Shown here piece after piece: positions 38,901-54,487 of a stretch of 64,000 nucleotides of DNA (position 1 is its first letter; every line of letters begins with the position of its first letter). The position numbers and the translations under genes were made by a program. The DNA is from Oncomelania hupensis (lineage: Eukaryota > Mollusca > Gastropoda > Littorinimorpha > Pomatiopsidae): contig CM072511.1 of assembly GCA_036898135.1 (NCBI GenBank), forward strand, positions 155,724,051-155,788,050, in the 5' to 3' direction. Under the pieces are notes generated by a model, which was not told where the DNA came from, searched no databases, and saw only the letters and a program-made list of their open reading frames with translations.

Positions 38901-40848
38901 GAACATAAAGATGGCCACCCCTAGGATGATGCTGGCCGGTACCAAGGTCAAGGTTGCTTCCGTCAGGTGGTTGAAGTCGTGGTAGGTGCGGTACACCCAT
39001 GAGCTGATGAAGCACAGAGCAGCTGCAGCACCCTGCAAATAATGGCAATGATAATAATAATACCAATAATAATATACAGCACCCTCTTCTTCTCCTTGAT
39101 AGTAACCAACTTCTGTACATTAGAAATAAATTAAGTAAATGTATACTGTTAGGTTTGTCAAGTCCAGGTTGTTTTTTTTTCGTTTCGTTCTAGTTTAGAT
39201 GTTACACAGATTTCATATAATACAGGTTGTTATGACAAAAAAAATGGACAGAAGAAAGGGCTAAGCATGGGAGGGGGGGGGGGAAGGGAGGAGCCCTTCC
39301 TCATTATATAACTCAGCTCTTTACCACTAGGTCCTAGTTATGGAGAACCATAAACCAAGCATACGCATTAAAATGCCACATCTGATCACACACACACACA
39401 CACACACAACGTCAACGGCTATGACCGAGATGGTAACTACAGGTAAGTAATTAAAGAATGCAGAAAGGTACAGGATCCAGATAGTTTTAGGAAAAAGACA
39501 TTGAAAATGTATGGCAGTTTTCACTTACAGTGTGAAAGAAAAGAGATGATTCAACAGAACACTTGAGTTACAGGAAGAGAATTTTAAACTGTAGGGTTTA
39601 TTATAATATAAGTATATTATGTATTAATTTATGAATACGATTAAAATGTATACTATTACTAATAGTATAATTTATAATACATAATCAGGGTTCAGCCTGA
39701 CACAAAAAAGCTATGGGCCATTGGGCCCCTCAGATCAAATTTCAATGGGCCATGATTTCAGCAGTAATTTACGTATGTATGTAAAAGATAACCTGGAGAT
39801 ATTATTACAGAAATTAAAACAAAATAGATTATTCTATTGTGAGTGTGCATGTGTTGTGAAGCATGTTTACCAACAAAACACTAACAAGAACAGGGATCAG
39901 TTTTCTGTGCTTTTGAAGAGAATATAGCTCGTCGCTTTTCAGCACGCCACCTCTCTACAGCAGCTGTAAAGTTGAAATTCTTCAGTTCACCACCTTAAAA
40001 GCACGTTTGTTGCCTCCAATACAGTGCACTGTTATTGTGGTGGCGCACTGGTACCAAAAATCGAAGCGCCATTCGGCCCCTGGCAAGAATTGTAGATGGG
40101 TCATTTTTAATTTTTATGCGTCAATGGCGCAGGGCGCGCTAGTAAACTGATCCCTGCATTATTTTGCAATTTACTCAAAATAATTATTACAGAGATTAAA
40201 GTTTTGTTAGGTTAGAGACTTTAAATTCACAAGTAAACAAACTTGGTTCAAATGAATTGGTATCATGAAATGCTATCTTCTTAAGTTATGTCATGATTAC
40301 TGTGAAATTTACTTTATTTAGTGATGGCTGAGTGATACAATACTATAGTCATAGTCACCTGTTTAGGTCATAACTGTTATTATTGTATTATATCATTGGA
40401 AGATTTTGTTGTTGTTGACAAAGGTCACAAACTATAACTTTAACTTACAAATAAGAAAACTTTTAAGAAGCAAAACAATGGTTCTAAAACTAAAGCAGGA
40501 TTGTCGACAGAACAAATTTTGGGACAGAATAGTAAAAACCGAGTCCGAGGAAATTAAAACAATACAAAGACAAAGACTTTTAGTAATGAGTAAAACTGAA
40601 AAGGAATAATGTGGCTATATTATAAAACGGGAACGCTGGTTGCTCTTCTTCAGTTTACAGTTATTATTCCTTATGAATGGATGGATACCATCGCATTTAT
40701 TCTCATCACTGCCACTTAAATCTAAAACTGGAAAATGACATCAATTACTTGAATAAGAAACTAAGCTATATTAAAGAATACTTACCCAGAATACAAGACT
40801 GATGACCAAAAGGCACATCTTCATTGTAAACGTACACTTTCCCATCAT
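32981..40848 (-). CDS. Tetraspanin, TSPAN3-like, complete (7 exons, 253 aa)
   Basis: Four-pass membrane organiser protein. Coding exons on the minus strand: 40786-40848, 38841-39032, 37394-37468, 36542-36637, 34882-35034, 34613-34696 and 32981-33079. All donors are GT (GTAAGT, GTAGGT, GTATGT, GTAACT, GTGAGT, GTACAC), all acceptors AG, and all introns phase 0. The start is MMGKCTFT; the second ATG at 40845 is equally possible, and a TAA lies just upstream. TM1 is residues about 9-31, with VFWGAAAALCF across exons 1-2. TM2 (about 53-75) reads GVAIFMFLIGLIGC, TM3 YFCLILIVFLGEVVAG, and TM4 about 205-235. The large loop has CCG at 145-147, a PDSCC pair at 171-172, and C181 and C195, making six cysteines. 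There are four N-glycosylation sequons (N128, N155, N164, N177). Family length and motif order match TSPAN3. The cytoplasmic end is RENAQ-like and basic. Confidence 0.95.
33298..34215 (-). repeat. AGGTCA-rich repeat (REP-N), copy 1, in tetraspanin intron 6
   Basis: Reads in reverse complement as TTTGCAAATCTGTGCGAGATG ... TCAAGGTCA blocks ... CATGTGAGTCATATGGGC. It aligns block by block with the copies at 50.55-51.45, 52.16-53.13 and 54.49-57.46 kb. Confidence 0.85.
36092..36156 (-). mobile_element. REP-A 3' fragment in tetraspanin intron 4
   Basis: Only the terminal 50-60 bp of REP-A (TTGCTTTAGGTCCAGCGGAC through CAGGACC) plus ACATTACATTAC tail units: a strongly 5'-truncated copy. Confidence 0.85.
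38240..38548 (+). mobile_element. SINE-L, full-length, in tetraspanin intron 2
   Basis: GGCTGCATGGTCTAAGGCG resembles the A-box half of a tRNA-Leu/Ser, and GTGGGATTGATCCCGC the B box. The body continues to GGCCCAGAATTTCCCG and an AGGGACAATAAAC end. It defines the family seen 5'-truncated at 7642-7877 and split at 17148-19345. Confidence 0.82.
38589..38752. repeat. ~40 bp minisatellite, four copies, in tetraspanin intron 2
   Basis: Unit CTATTACTACTAAGCTGAC then AAAGAATCAAAATTACTACTG. Periods are 40, 45 and 39 bp. It lies just beyond the exon 2 donor. Confidence 0.9.
39686..40156. mobile_element. Probable hAT-like MITE in tetraspanin intron 1
   Basis: Ends CAGGGTTCAGCCTGAC and (complement) CAGGGATCAGTTTACTAGC are imperfect terminal inverted repeats of hAT style. 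GGGCC-rich subterminal segments lie near both ends. No transposase frame and no clear 8 bp duplication were seen. Confidence 0.5.
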
Positions 40849-41564
40849 TTAGCTTTGGATGCTTGACAACAATAAAGACGTACCCAGCCACAGGTCTATT
40901 TCTAGTCGGTAACTGAAGAACGATCTTTTGCCCAAACGCTGTATTTACTGGGTCATATGACATCGTCACCCACACCTTTGAGAAACGAACCATTCCCAAA
41001 TTGTCCATTTAAGTGAAAAAGGTAAAATGGGTAAACCATTTAGTCATAAAACCAGTTTTAGGGTTTCATTTAACACAATTATGTTAATCCAAATAAAATA
41101 TTACTTTGAAATAATTTATTGTCAAGCTAACAATTGTTTAAATAGAGTTACTTTAGACTTTTCAACCTTATCTTCAAATGTATATTTTTTTTAAAGATCA
41201 ACAAAAGCTAAATTATAAGGGAGACAATTGGAGCTTCCAACAGCAAAACCTGCACAAGAAACAAATGCATGGTTTGTACAAGTTTGTTTTCATCCCCGTT
41301 TTCATGGCTTCTTATTGACAGTAGGAGTAGATTTGATGTACTGCTTTTCACATTTCAAAATTGTACACAATATATGAAAAGTAGACGTATGATAAACAAA
41401 GTGATGTTTGAGACATTGGAAATTTCTCAGAACTGCCACATTCCCACAGGACAAAAGCTTACAATATTCCTCAACGTAAATTATCTATTTTGTCAATTTA
41501 TGTTTGACAGTGCTGCCAAGTGAGGTGCATGGTGTTTAGCATACTGCTGTGTTTCTGATGTGGT
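40849..41564. promoter_or_regulatory. Shared head-to-head promoter interval
   Basis: The 716 bp between the tetraspanin start (minus) and the C15orf61-homolog start (plus) holds both 5' UTRs and presumably both promoters. It is AT-rich with no obvious CpG island or paired TATA boxes. A minus-strand open frame over 40849-41008 is in the tetraspanin 5' UTR in another frame and is not supported as a gene. Confidence 0.55.
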
Positions 41565-45535
<3,971 letters not shown>

Positions 45536-46841
45536 TGAGATCATTTTTACCTCCTAGTTTTATTTTTGAGTTTTCCGTATTTCCGCTTTAGTTTTAGCAG
45601 AATTTTGTTTGAAGGTACGTTTGTTGCAATTGATCTCAACTCAAATTTAGTTTGGGAGGATATTTTTTTTTAATTTTTAAAACTGAACATTTGAGTAGTA
45701 CTTCCTTTTTTTGTGTGTGCATGTTGTACAGCTAGAAGATTTGTTCTTTGCCTATAATTTACAAACATAAAGTTGTGTTGGTGCAATACTCACATTATTC
45801 ATTTTATGCTTTTTGGCATTTTAATACTTTTTACCTGAAAGTTTTATCAAATTTTAACAGGTTTAGATTTTTACTGTACAGGACCGACATTAACCGCATT
45901 TTTGTTGAGCAGTGTCAGGGAAGAGTTTTAGTAACAGTTGTTCTTTGTGATGTGTTTTGTTTTGGGGTACTACCGATTGCAGGAGCATAATTTATTAACA
46001 GTGCTAATATTTAAAACAACTTGCTTGCTGTTGTCCTTGTAACTATTTTTTTTCCCCACAGTACTCAACAGTAACATACTATAGCTGCCGTTTATCCTTA
46101 TTTTGTTGTTATTTTGGGTGCGAAAATAAGCTGACAAATATCGACAAAATGTGCACGTATTGCAGTTCAAGTCAAAGTGTCTTGAATGACACAATTTTAT
46201 AATCACAATGAGTTGTTTATCTTTTTATTTATTTTATACTGTTGGTTTTGAACCCCAGTAACTTTTGAAGGACATATATGTATTTATATATATTTGATAT
46301 GTCATTAGTGGTGCAATTGTGTTGAATAGTAGACATTTTTTTAAACCATATGTCAGTGCGATGGAATTGTAAATGCTATCACCTTTACAAAGCAATCTCA
46401 GTGGTGTTAACGCTGTTGTGAATTTTGGCATTGAAGCCTTATCTCTGCAACTTGAATCGCTAACAATATTTATGACAATCTCAGTACTTTTTTGTGTGCG
46501 AGTTTTGACTTTGAAAACATAATCTGAAGCACTTTTAATTAAAATAAGGCAACTTCTGGACAGTTTTGTGGCAACTTTAGCTCTTTTTATTTTTTTTGCT
46601 TTGTGAGAATTTGAACTAGGCATCTACTGGATGGGATTTTGTGGTAGTTTGACATTCAAAACAGTATCTGTTGTACTTTTGTGTGTGTGCACATGTGTGT
46701 GTGTGTAATTAAGACAACTGCTGGTGACAATTTTGTAACAATTTTAGCTTCTATCTGGACATACCTGTTATACTGTGTGAGGATTTGAACCTAGCATAAT
46801 CTGGCAGCAGTTTTGCATGAGGTGTGACTTTTGCAAGGACG
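45536..46841 (+). other. Probable 3' UTR of the C15orf61 homolog and spacer
   Basis: AT-rich, no coding frame or repeat match. A polyadenylation site could not be chosen. Confidence 0.4.
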
Positions 46842-49800
46842 ATGACTTGCAAAAGTTATGAGCTGACTTTAATCACTTCGGTGCTGGTCATCTTCATCTG
46901 CCTCTTCATGGTCATCCTGACCATCAACGCCGTGGTCACGGTGCTGGGTTTCTTGTGGCGCAAGGCACGGGCTGTGAATGGTGAGTCAGGCAAGCAACTG
47001 ACCTCTAAGAGCACCCAAACTAACAGCATGAATGGGGACGGCGAGGGGGGCAGAGGCACAGGCACAACAATAAGCAGGGCTAGAAACAAAGATTCCTGAG
47101 TTGTGCTCAGTAGTGTTGTATTTCAGTGGTGTATATAGTTATGATTGTTTTGTTTTGTCATCAACCTGTCATTGAGAGAAACAAGTTGTGGGGAAAAAAA
47201 AAAGAAAGGCTGTGAAATGCGTGACGATGATATTCAAGTGTAATCGTAATGTAGCAAGCTGTTTTCTGGAAATACTGAAATAGTCGGGAATCGGAGCAAG
47301 CCAAATGTCTTGTCAGTCGCTCTTGCAGCTAGCTATAGGTGCAAGTTTCTGGATGACATTTGAATGACCTTCGATCTCGTTTTTTGTTCCACTGGAAAGC
47401 TTTGGATCATGATTATCAGTATGTGTATGAAACGCCTTGGGAGTACATTGCCTGTTGTGCACGTGAATTGTACAGTTTGGCAACCAAAGATTATATGTAA
47501 AGTGCATCAGCAGGTGGCTTGAGTTTCTAATGTTCACAAATTGCACACTAGGCTGGTTTCCACTGAGCAGGCAAGCTTGATGCCAGCTGAGTGTCAGAGA
47601 TCTATCAAGCATAGGCTGTGTGTTGGTGCATGCTCTCAGCAGCCCTTTACAATGGGATTGGGGTCAGCGTCGCTTAAGGTTAAGTGTAGATTATAGTCGC
47701 ACCACACTGCAGCGTATAGGCCACTACTGGTCACATTATTCTGACACCAGCCAACCAGTCGATGGTAAGTGGAAAATAATATAATCACATATTGGCCAAC
47801 CCCGGATTCGAACTAGGGACCTTTCAGTTACTAGTAAGCGGCTCTACCAACTGAGCTATCCGGCTTTAAAGCCGGCAACCTCTATAAGCCTTGGGGCAGA
47901 CTGATAGCGGCATCAAAAGATCTGTGGGCTATGAAATGATTTGTGTGCATGGGCTGTTGATGATGAAATGAGCCTGACTTATTTTGTTTGTTCTTTCGTT
48001 TTGAAATGTGTGATTATTTGTGCTTCAGGGATCAATCATACTAATCATAAAAAATGTTGCATGCATAAAAAAACAACACAAAAAGAAAGAATTCTTTTGA
48101 CAGCGAACGCAAATTTTGGTTGTAGCGGATGCAAATTGTATGTATGACTGCGCACTGTGATGCCAAACTGAAAGTGCACCCTCTATACTTTGTTCGAGAA
48201 CAAATTCCAGATGGTGTAAACTACAGCGTTTGTGTGTATATTGTCACATGGTTGTAATTTATTGTGATTGGATGATTGTTGTGAACACTTCACTGTTGTT
48301 TTTGAACATTTGACGTGGTAGTGTGGTTGTTACAGGAGTTTGCTGTCTTAAGAAATTATTTGGTTGTTATGTTGGTGAATGTATTTAGTTTGGCGTGAAT
48401 ATTTTTGCTTTCTTCTTTGTCTGTACTGTGTTAGTATACCACACATGCCTTAGGTTGGAGGGAGAGGAAAAGCTTTGTGAGTTGGCTTTCATGTTAGGAG
48501 GGAAGAAATGAAGGGGAGGGATGGAGTGTGGGAAAACTAAGTTTTGTGTGGAGAGTTTGCATATGTGAACACCTATGTGGTTTATTGTGAGTGGCAGTAC
48601 AGGTTCACAGTTTTGTTTCCCTGTGAGGTTCGTTGTGTGTGTGTGCGTGTTTGTGTGTGTGTGTTCGAGTAAAGAAACCCCAAATAATTTTTTATACATG
48701 CATTAGTTAGAGCTTTGATTATAATTGCCAGAAACAGATTTAGAGAGTCCATTACAAACTATGTAATTCAGATAATGTGATGCAGTTAATTATTTTTCAT
48801 TTTATTGTCATACCTGCCTGACATGCAAACGTTTTCTGTTGACCCAGGTATTAAGCCTCAAGACTCAGCTTATTGATAATTATGCGTTTTTGTACGAACC
48901 TGTTTTTAGCAGTACATTTTCATCCTCAATTGGAAATGTTAGCCCTGTTTGTATGTTGGTTGATAATGGCTATTTGTGGTTTGGGCATCCATTTTGGAAA
49001 ATGAGGGCAACCAGATACACATTACAAGGTGGTTTTCCTCCTACCTGCTCGACTGGGCAGGCTAAAGAGAGAGTTAGTGGTCATTTTGGTCATAAATACC
49101 AGCTTTAATGCAAAGATGTAACCACGTTTGATGAAAAATTTCAGTTTGAAATTGTGTTTTTATGTATTGTATAGTTTTGTGGGCGTGGGGACTTGTTTAT
49201 AAGTATTGTTTTGTTATTTAGGTTGAAGGCTTTGTGAAAATGTTTGTACAAGTTTGTGCATTTGGAGGGTTTCTCTGCTACTTTAGATTGCATGGAATTT
49301 GCATCCTGAAGACCTCTGTGCCATTTGTGGTGTACATTTTTTCAGAAGTATTTTTTGATCTTGGATCCATGACCCAGAATGTCCACTGCCAGTGCCCCTC
49401 CTGCCGTCACAATGCCTACCCACCTTGCAGTTGCCAGGACAACGCTAGCTGTTACCATGAAAACTCATCGTCAGAACAGCACCTTCAGCAGTCACACGGC
49501 CAGCACCCAGAATATCAAAAACTGTCGGAACAGCAAAAACTGCAAGACGTGAAACTGTCACCCGTTCAAGAGTCTGATAACCAACTACCACACTCGCACA
49601 ATTGGAGAAACGGGCAGCCCGCGGTCCACTTGACACTCTTGAACAATGAAGATATGGCTTCTTATACGGCAGACGCAATTCCATGTGGCTGTGCACTTAG
49701 CGAGGCCCCAACAACTCCTAGTGTTCTGTCACAAACCCCGCCAGAAAACTTGACAGTTTCGAAATATACCATCAAACCATCCAAAACACAAGGTGTTAAA

Positions 49801-50055
49801 AATACCAGTAAACTGGCCCAGTCTAAAACACCTTCCTCATTGAGGACCTCACCGACAAAGTTTTCAAGCGTTTCTACTTCACAGTACCGGGCAATCCCAC
49901 CCGACATACCTTGTCCCTTATGCCATCCGTGTGTGAAATCGCTGGACAATCGGCATGGCTGCGATGTGCGGAAGCTTAAGTCTAACAAAAGGCATTGCTT
50001 GTGCTGCCGATGTGTGTTCTGTTCTGAGCATAGAAGACCTAATGACCTGGAGTAG
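46842..50055 (+). CDS. Putative single-pass membrane protein with Cys-rich tail (two exons, 282 aa) or two separate small ORFs
   Basis: Model: exon 46842-46980 and exon 49346-50055. Donor ATG/GTGAGT and acceptor CATTTTTTCAG are both phase 1 and the join stays in frame. The first part starts MTCKSYELTL and has one TM, about residues 8-36 (VLVIFICLFMVILTIN, VVTVLGFLW), then WRKARAVN. Its codons are GC3-rich, unlike the AT-rich surroundings, which argues for real coding. The second part has CQCPSC, PPCSCQDNASC, a Ser/Thr/Gln-rich middle, and a Cys-rich end with PCPLCHPC and HCLCCRCVFCSEHRRP. If the donor is not used, the first exon alone gives an 85-aa protein ending at 47099. If unspliced, the second ORF can start at ATG 49369 (228 aa). 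I recognise no family for either part. Confidence 0.5.
47645..47872 (-). mobile_element. tRNA-derived SINE (tRNA-Thr-like head)
   Basis: Minus strand GCCGGATAGCTCAGTTGG then TAGAGC, and a B box TAGTTCGAATCCGGGG. The anticodon arm and part of the acceptor do not pair, and a non-tRNA body (GGTGTCAGAATAATGTGACC) follows, so it reads as a SINE and not a tRNA gene. It lies in the intron of the two-exon model above. Confidence 0.7.
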
Positions 50056-50551
50056 AGCATAGAATCTTTAAACCTGTGCTTTGATGACTTTTTTTTAAAA
50101 AATCAATAATATAAAAGTATTTATATTGCTGTATTTAAAAAAACAAACACACAATTGAAACACTATTATTCATGCACAAATAACTTTTTCATTAAAAATA
50201 TTTTTTGACTTCTGTAGTAATATGAATTTTACCTTAAATCTTTTGTATTTATCATATAGTATGATAGATACCTCAGAATATGTTTTGTTTTGTTTTAAAA
50301 TTTTGTGAACTATGAACTCTATTACCATTTGTGAGTGTGAATCTGGATCTGTATTACCATTTGTGAATGTGAAACTTGGATACAAGTACGGTTTTCATAA
50401 TTGGGGCATACTGTTTGGATAAATTGTGTTTTGTCAGATATATTTGGATCTGTGACTAACAATTTTATTTTGTTTAAGTTAATCAAAACTCGTGAAATGA
50501 CACCTCAGAGACTTTTCTGACTCTCATGTATTCAAACTCCGAATTTTTTCC
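50056..50551 (+). other. Probable 3' UTR
   Basis: AT-rich non-coding sequence following the Cys-rich ORF stop. Confidence 0.4.
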
Positions 50552-51716
50552 CCCAGATTATTGCAAATCTTTACAAGATAAATCCTAAATAGTCCATAAA
50601 TGACATTACGTCCTTCTGTGCAAAATTATAAAGTGGCCAAGTACTGGGAGCCTATTTCATCTATCGCAATCAAAATTGGTAAGATGATGTTTGAGACTTT
50701 GAAAATAATCAGTGAATTAATGACTTCACTTCAAGGTCAAGATTACAGGGTCAACAAATGGTAGTCTAAAAACGACAATACAAAAAAATCATCTTTGTCC
50801 TAAGTTATTAATATTGAACTTATAATTGTTTGATGCATGATAGATATCAGTGAGACGGCGTTCCATCAAAACTTAATCAATCTAGTTCCAAGGTCAAGGT
50901 TACTGGAGCTGTCCAAAGTCGGTTCATATGGGTATTTTGAAGGGACCTTGACCCAAAACTATGATAGATGTAAAGTCCAAAGTTGTTGTATTTTGAGATA
51001 ATAGATTAATTTTTCATACAAGTTATGTTTTTGCATTCACATTTTAGGCCCTACAAAAAATATTTTAAAAAATTCTCATTGTATAGTGGAATGGCTCTAT
51101 ATTTGGCCCATAGTGTGTAACAACATTGGGTTATTTAATCAAACATGAGCATCTGTGGTCATATAAAGGTCAAGGTCATCCCAGTGTCAAGGTCACTGAA
51201 AGTCAAGGTCATCAAAGGTCACTGTTTTTTTTCTCGATAATAACACGTTTGCTGTAGTTTATTTGATCATACAGGAGCCGGAGGTCAAGGTCCTTTCAAG
51301 GTCAGAAGCATCAAAAGATCAAAGTTGGTATTTGCATTTTAATTACATTGATTTGTTTCGTTTTTTTTTACTGGGCGCGATCATTTTCATTATAAATGTG
51401 GCAAGTTCTGTAAGGAGCATGTGAGTCATATGGGCATCATTGCCCTTCTTACCAGTCTTGTCTTGCCTTTGGTAAGTGACTTTATTTAGCAAACGTCGTA
51501 CTGTTCTGGATTTGACTTTGGTGAGTGACTTATTTAGGGTATGTCGTACTGGTCTTGGCTTGACTTTGGTAAGTGACTGATGGCAGGTGTTGAATTTGTT
51601 CCTTGCCCTGCCGCGGAACGCGTTTGGCAAGAATGTGATGGAGAAAGAGAGCAACGAAAGGATGCATGTTCCATAAGGAGCATAGTTATCAGTCATATGG
51701 GTTTTGCCCTTCTAGT
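50552..51716 (+). repeat. AGGTCA-rich repeat (REP-N), copy 2
   Basis: Starts at AGATTATTGCAAATCTTTAC and ends at GAGTCATATGGGC near 51440. At about 51455-51600 a ~57 bp unit (TTGACTTTGGTAAGTGACT) is repeated three times, followed by a second copy of the repeat end at 51668-51716. TCAAGGTCA occurs several times, densest at 51165-51230. Confidence 0.85.
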
Positions 51717-52156
51717 TTTTAGAAGTTCTGCATGCTTCTTGTAAGAAAATATGTAACTAGTTTTCAAAGCATTTTGAGAGAGTATCATTTTTGTAGTGAT
51801 GTGTGTTTTTTTGTTTGGGTTTGTGTGTGCTTCTTTAGTGTCCTTTCACATGTTGTTTTGTACATGATAACTAGATGTTGAATGTGGACTTGTTAAGCAG
51901 ACCTACTCAAATTTCCAAGCAGATCTGCTGAAATAATCAGGAGCAATACTTGTGTTCATTTATACTTGGATTTCTTTTCAATTCTTTTTCAATTTTTAAT
52001 TTTTTTATTTTTTAAAAATTGTTTTTGTTTTTTATTTGCTGGTCACCTGGCTATGTGTATTACTTGGTCGGTGTGTTAGCACAATGCAGAGAGAAAAAAA
52101 GCAAGCAAAAGATGAGAGCTGTGTCATTTCAGTGTTGATTTCTCTATTTTTGTTTT

Positions 52157-53130
52157 TGACTCCCATGCATAGCAATGTGAGTCTATGTATTCATCCAAAC
52201 AATATTTTTACCAGATTTTTGCAAATCTGTGCGAGATGAGTCCTAAATCGTCCAAAAATGAAATAAAATTAAAAAGTCAGTCTATCCATCTGTCTGTCTG
52301 CTGTCCACCGTCCACTTGTGCCAAATTTTTAAAGTAGCTAAGTACTCGAGCCCATTTCAACTATCACAACCAAACTTGGTAAGATGGTGTATACCCCTAA
52401 AACCTCATAAATGATCAGTGATTGAAAGACTTCACTTCAAGATCAAGGCAAAGTGTCATCAATGTTAGTCAATAAATTACAATTTTCAAAAAATATCATT
52501 TTTTCTAGGTTATTAATATTGAACTTATGATTATTTGATGCATGATAGATATCAATGGGAAACACATGCTTTGCAAATTTGGTCAACCTCACTCCAAAGT
52601 CAAGATCACTGGAGCTGTCGGTTTGTGTATAATATAGGTCCTTTGAAGTGACCTTGACCCTAAACTATGAGAGATATATAGTCCAAACTTGTTGTATTTA
52701 GAGATGATAGATTGATCTTTTATATATCATATTATTTTTGCATTGATCTTGAAGGTCATAATTTTAGGCCTTGCAAATATACACCAAAATAGGTCATCGT
52801 ACATTGGAATGTCTCTTTATTTAACCCATAGTATGTAACAACACTGGTTTTTTTTATCAGACATGCATGAGAGGTCACCTAAGGGTCAAGGTCATCGCAA
52901 GGTCAAGTGACTAAAGGTCAAGGTCACAGTTTTGTTGGTTTTGTTTTGGAGGGTGGAGGGGAAGAGGGTGGGGGCATAATACAGTTTTTGCTGTTCTTTA
53001 TTTGATTACATTACATTACATGATTATTGCTTTAGGTCCAGCGGACTCTTCCGAGCCAAATCAGGACCGGACAACCCCTGATTTTTTATTTGATAGACAG
53101 TACATGAATGTATTTCGAATCAGAGATGCT
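52157..53130 (+). repeat. AGGTCA-rich repeat (REP-N), copy 3
   Basis: Begins GACTCCCATGCATAGCAATG then TGAGTCTATG and runs through the same blocks to TTTATTTGAT, then after a nested insert to GACAGTACATGAATGTATTT. The far end is lost. Confidence 0.85.
53007..53084 (-). mobile_element. 78 bp REP-A fragment with exact target duplication
   Basis: Flanked by TTTATTTGAT at 52997-53006 and 53085-53094, inside REP-N copy 3. It contains only the last ~60 bp of REP-A and TTACATTACATTAC tail units. Confidence 0.93.
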
Positions 53131-53165
53131 GCTTGGTCAGTGAGTACCTACTGATAGACTATAAT

Positions 53166-53289
53166 ATAAAGCATAGGTTTTGTAATATAAAGCATAGGTT
53201 TTGTAGTATAAAGCATAGGTTTTGTAGTATAAAGCATAGGTTTTGTAATATAAAGCATAGGTTTTGTAATATAAAGCATAGGTTTTTAT
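53166..53289. repeat. 21 bp minisatellite, six copies
   Basis: Unit ATAAAGCATAGGTTTTGTAAT starts at 53166, 53187, 53208, 53229, 53250 and 53271. Units differ only at an A/G position. Confidence 0.96.
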
Positions 53290-53728
53290 CCCTAAAGGAA
53301 TGAAAGCGTTGTTATGATTGGGACCTTATAGGTGCTGGTTGAGTACTTTAAACGTCCAGTTCTTTTATCTTATGGAGGAAAAGGCTGTTCGCTTCTAATA
53401 CTCATCAATAAATGAAAATAAAAAAATAATGTATAATTGACTTATTTTTCCCGATATTGATGTATCCAGCATTATTAGTCAGTTTTAGTGTATCAGCTTT
53501 TTTGCTTTATTAGCAACACTTGCCTTGTATGTTTGTGTGCCATTTTGTTGGTTGTGAGTTTTCTATAGGGTTGCTTTTATATATATATATATTAGTTACA
53601 ATGTGTATTTTATTGGATCATTGATATAACTGCCGTATCATTTTATTTACTGCTCCTTGAATGTGATGGTACTTTGTAAACTAGATTAATGCATAACATT
53701 ATTAAATACAAGATCTGGAAATAAAAAT

Positions 53729-53730
<2 letters not shown>

Positions 53731-53768
<38 letters not shown>

Positions 53769-53772
53769 TCTC

Positions 53773-53850
<78 letters not shown>

Positions 53851-53872
53851 CTTCCCTCTCTCTCAAAACTGA
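53731..53872. repeat. (CT)n microsatellite
   Basis: Interrupted CT run of about 130 bp; no gene in the flanks from 53.29 to 54.49 kb. Confidence 0.95.
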
Positions 53873-54487
53873 AAATTAAATACCAAGAAGATTTAAATTG
53901 ATTGCCCCTCACACAAGCAATGAGAGTGGGCTGTAATTGTTTTCATATTTTAGATAATTAGTGCCTTTTTCAACAAGCATTACATTTCTCCTTCAGTTAA
54001 AAAAAAAAAAGAAAAAGTATTTCCATTCAAATACCAATGTGTTCTAAATGTAGCTGCGCAACATTTTCACAAACAAGCGCATGCACACACATACACACAC
54101 CTGCACAAGCACAAACTCATAATAAAATGATCAATCATTATTTGAACAAATATTTCAGTAGCCTGGCACAGGTTCGCAATCAATACCCCCAAAATAAAAA
54201 GTTCAAATCGGTCATAAAGGGAGGTCATCAACACCATAATATTGGAAACCATCGCATCGCACTTTCAAAGAAAAGTCTTCATGACGTATATTTATTTACT
54301 GTATTCATTTATTTTGTGCTTATTTATTTGCTTACTTATTCATTTATTTATTTGTGTGTGTGTTTGTATTTTGTGTTTATTAACTTTGTTTTGTTTTAAC
54401 TATGAATACATGTATTGTGTGTGTGACGGTTTTGGGTGCGCGTGTTTTTTAAAAACATTTGGTATATTTGTATGTTTATGATTTTAT

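Noticed and set aside
40849..41008. Minus-strand open frame of 80 codons at the start of the tetraspanin gene
   Set aside because: It overlaps tetraspanin exon 1 in another frame and runs through its donor. No family features; best explained as 5' UTR.
47794..47864. Possible tRNA-Thr gene on the minus strand
   Set aside because: The anticodon stem does not pair, the T stem is mutated, and a SINE body follows.
49445..50060. Minus-strand frames opposite the Cys-rich ORF
   Set aside because: The plus frame is longer, has clustered CxC motifs and a usable splice acceptor; the minus frames lack features.
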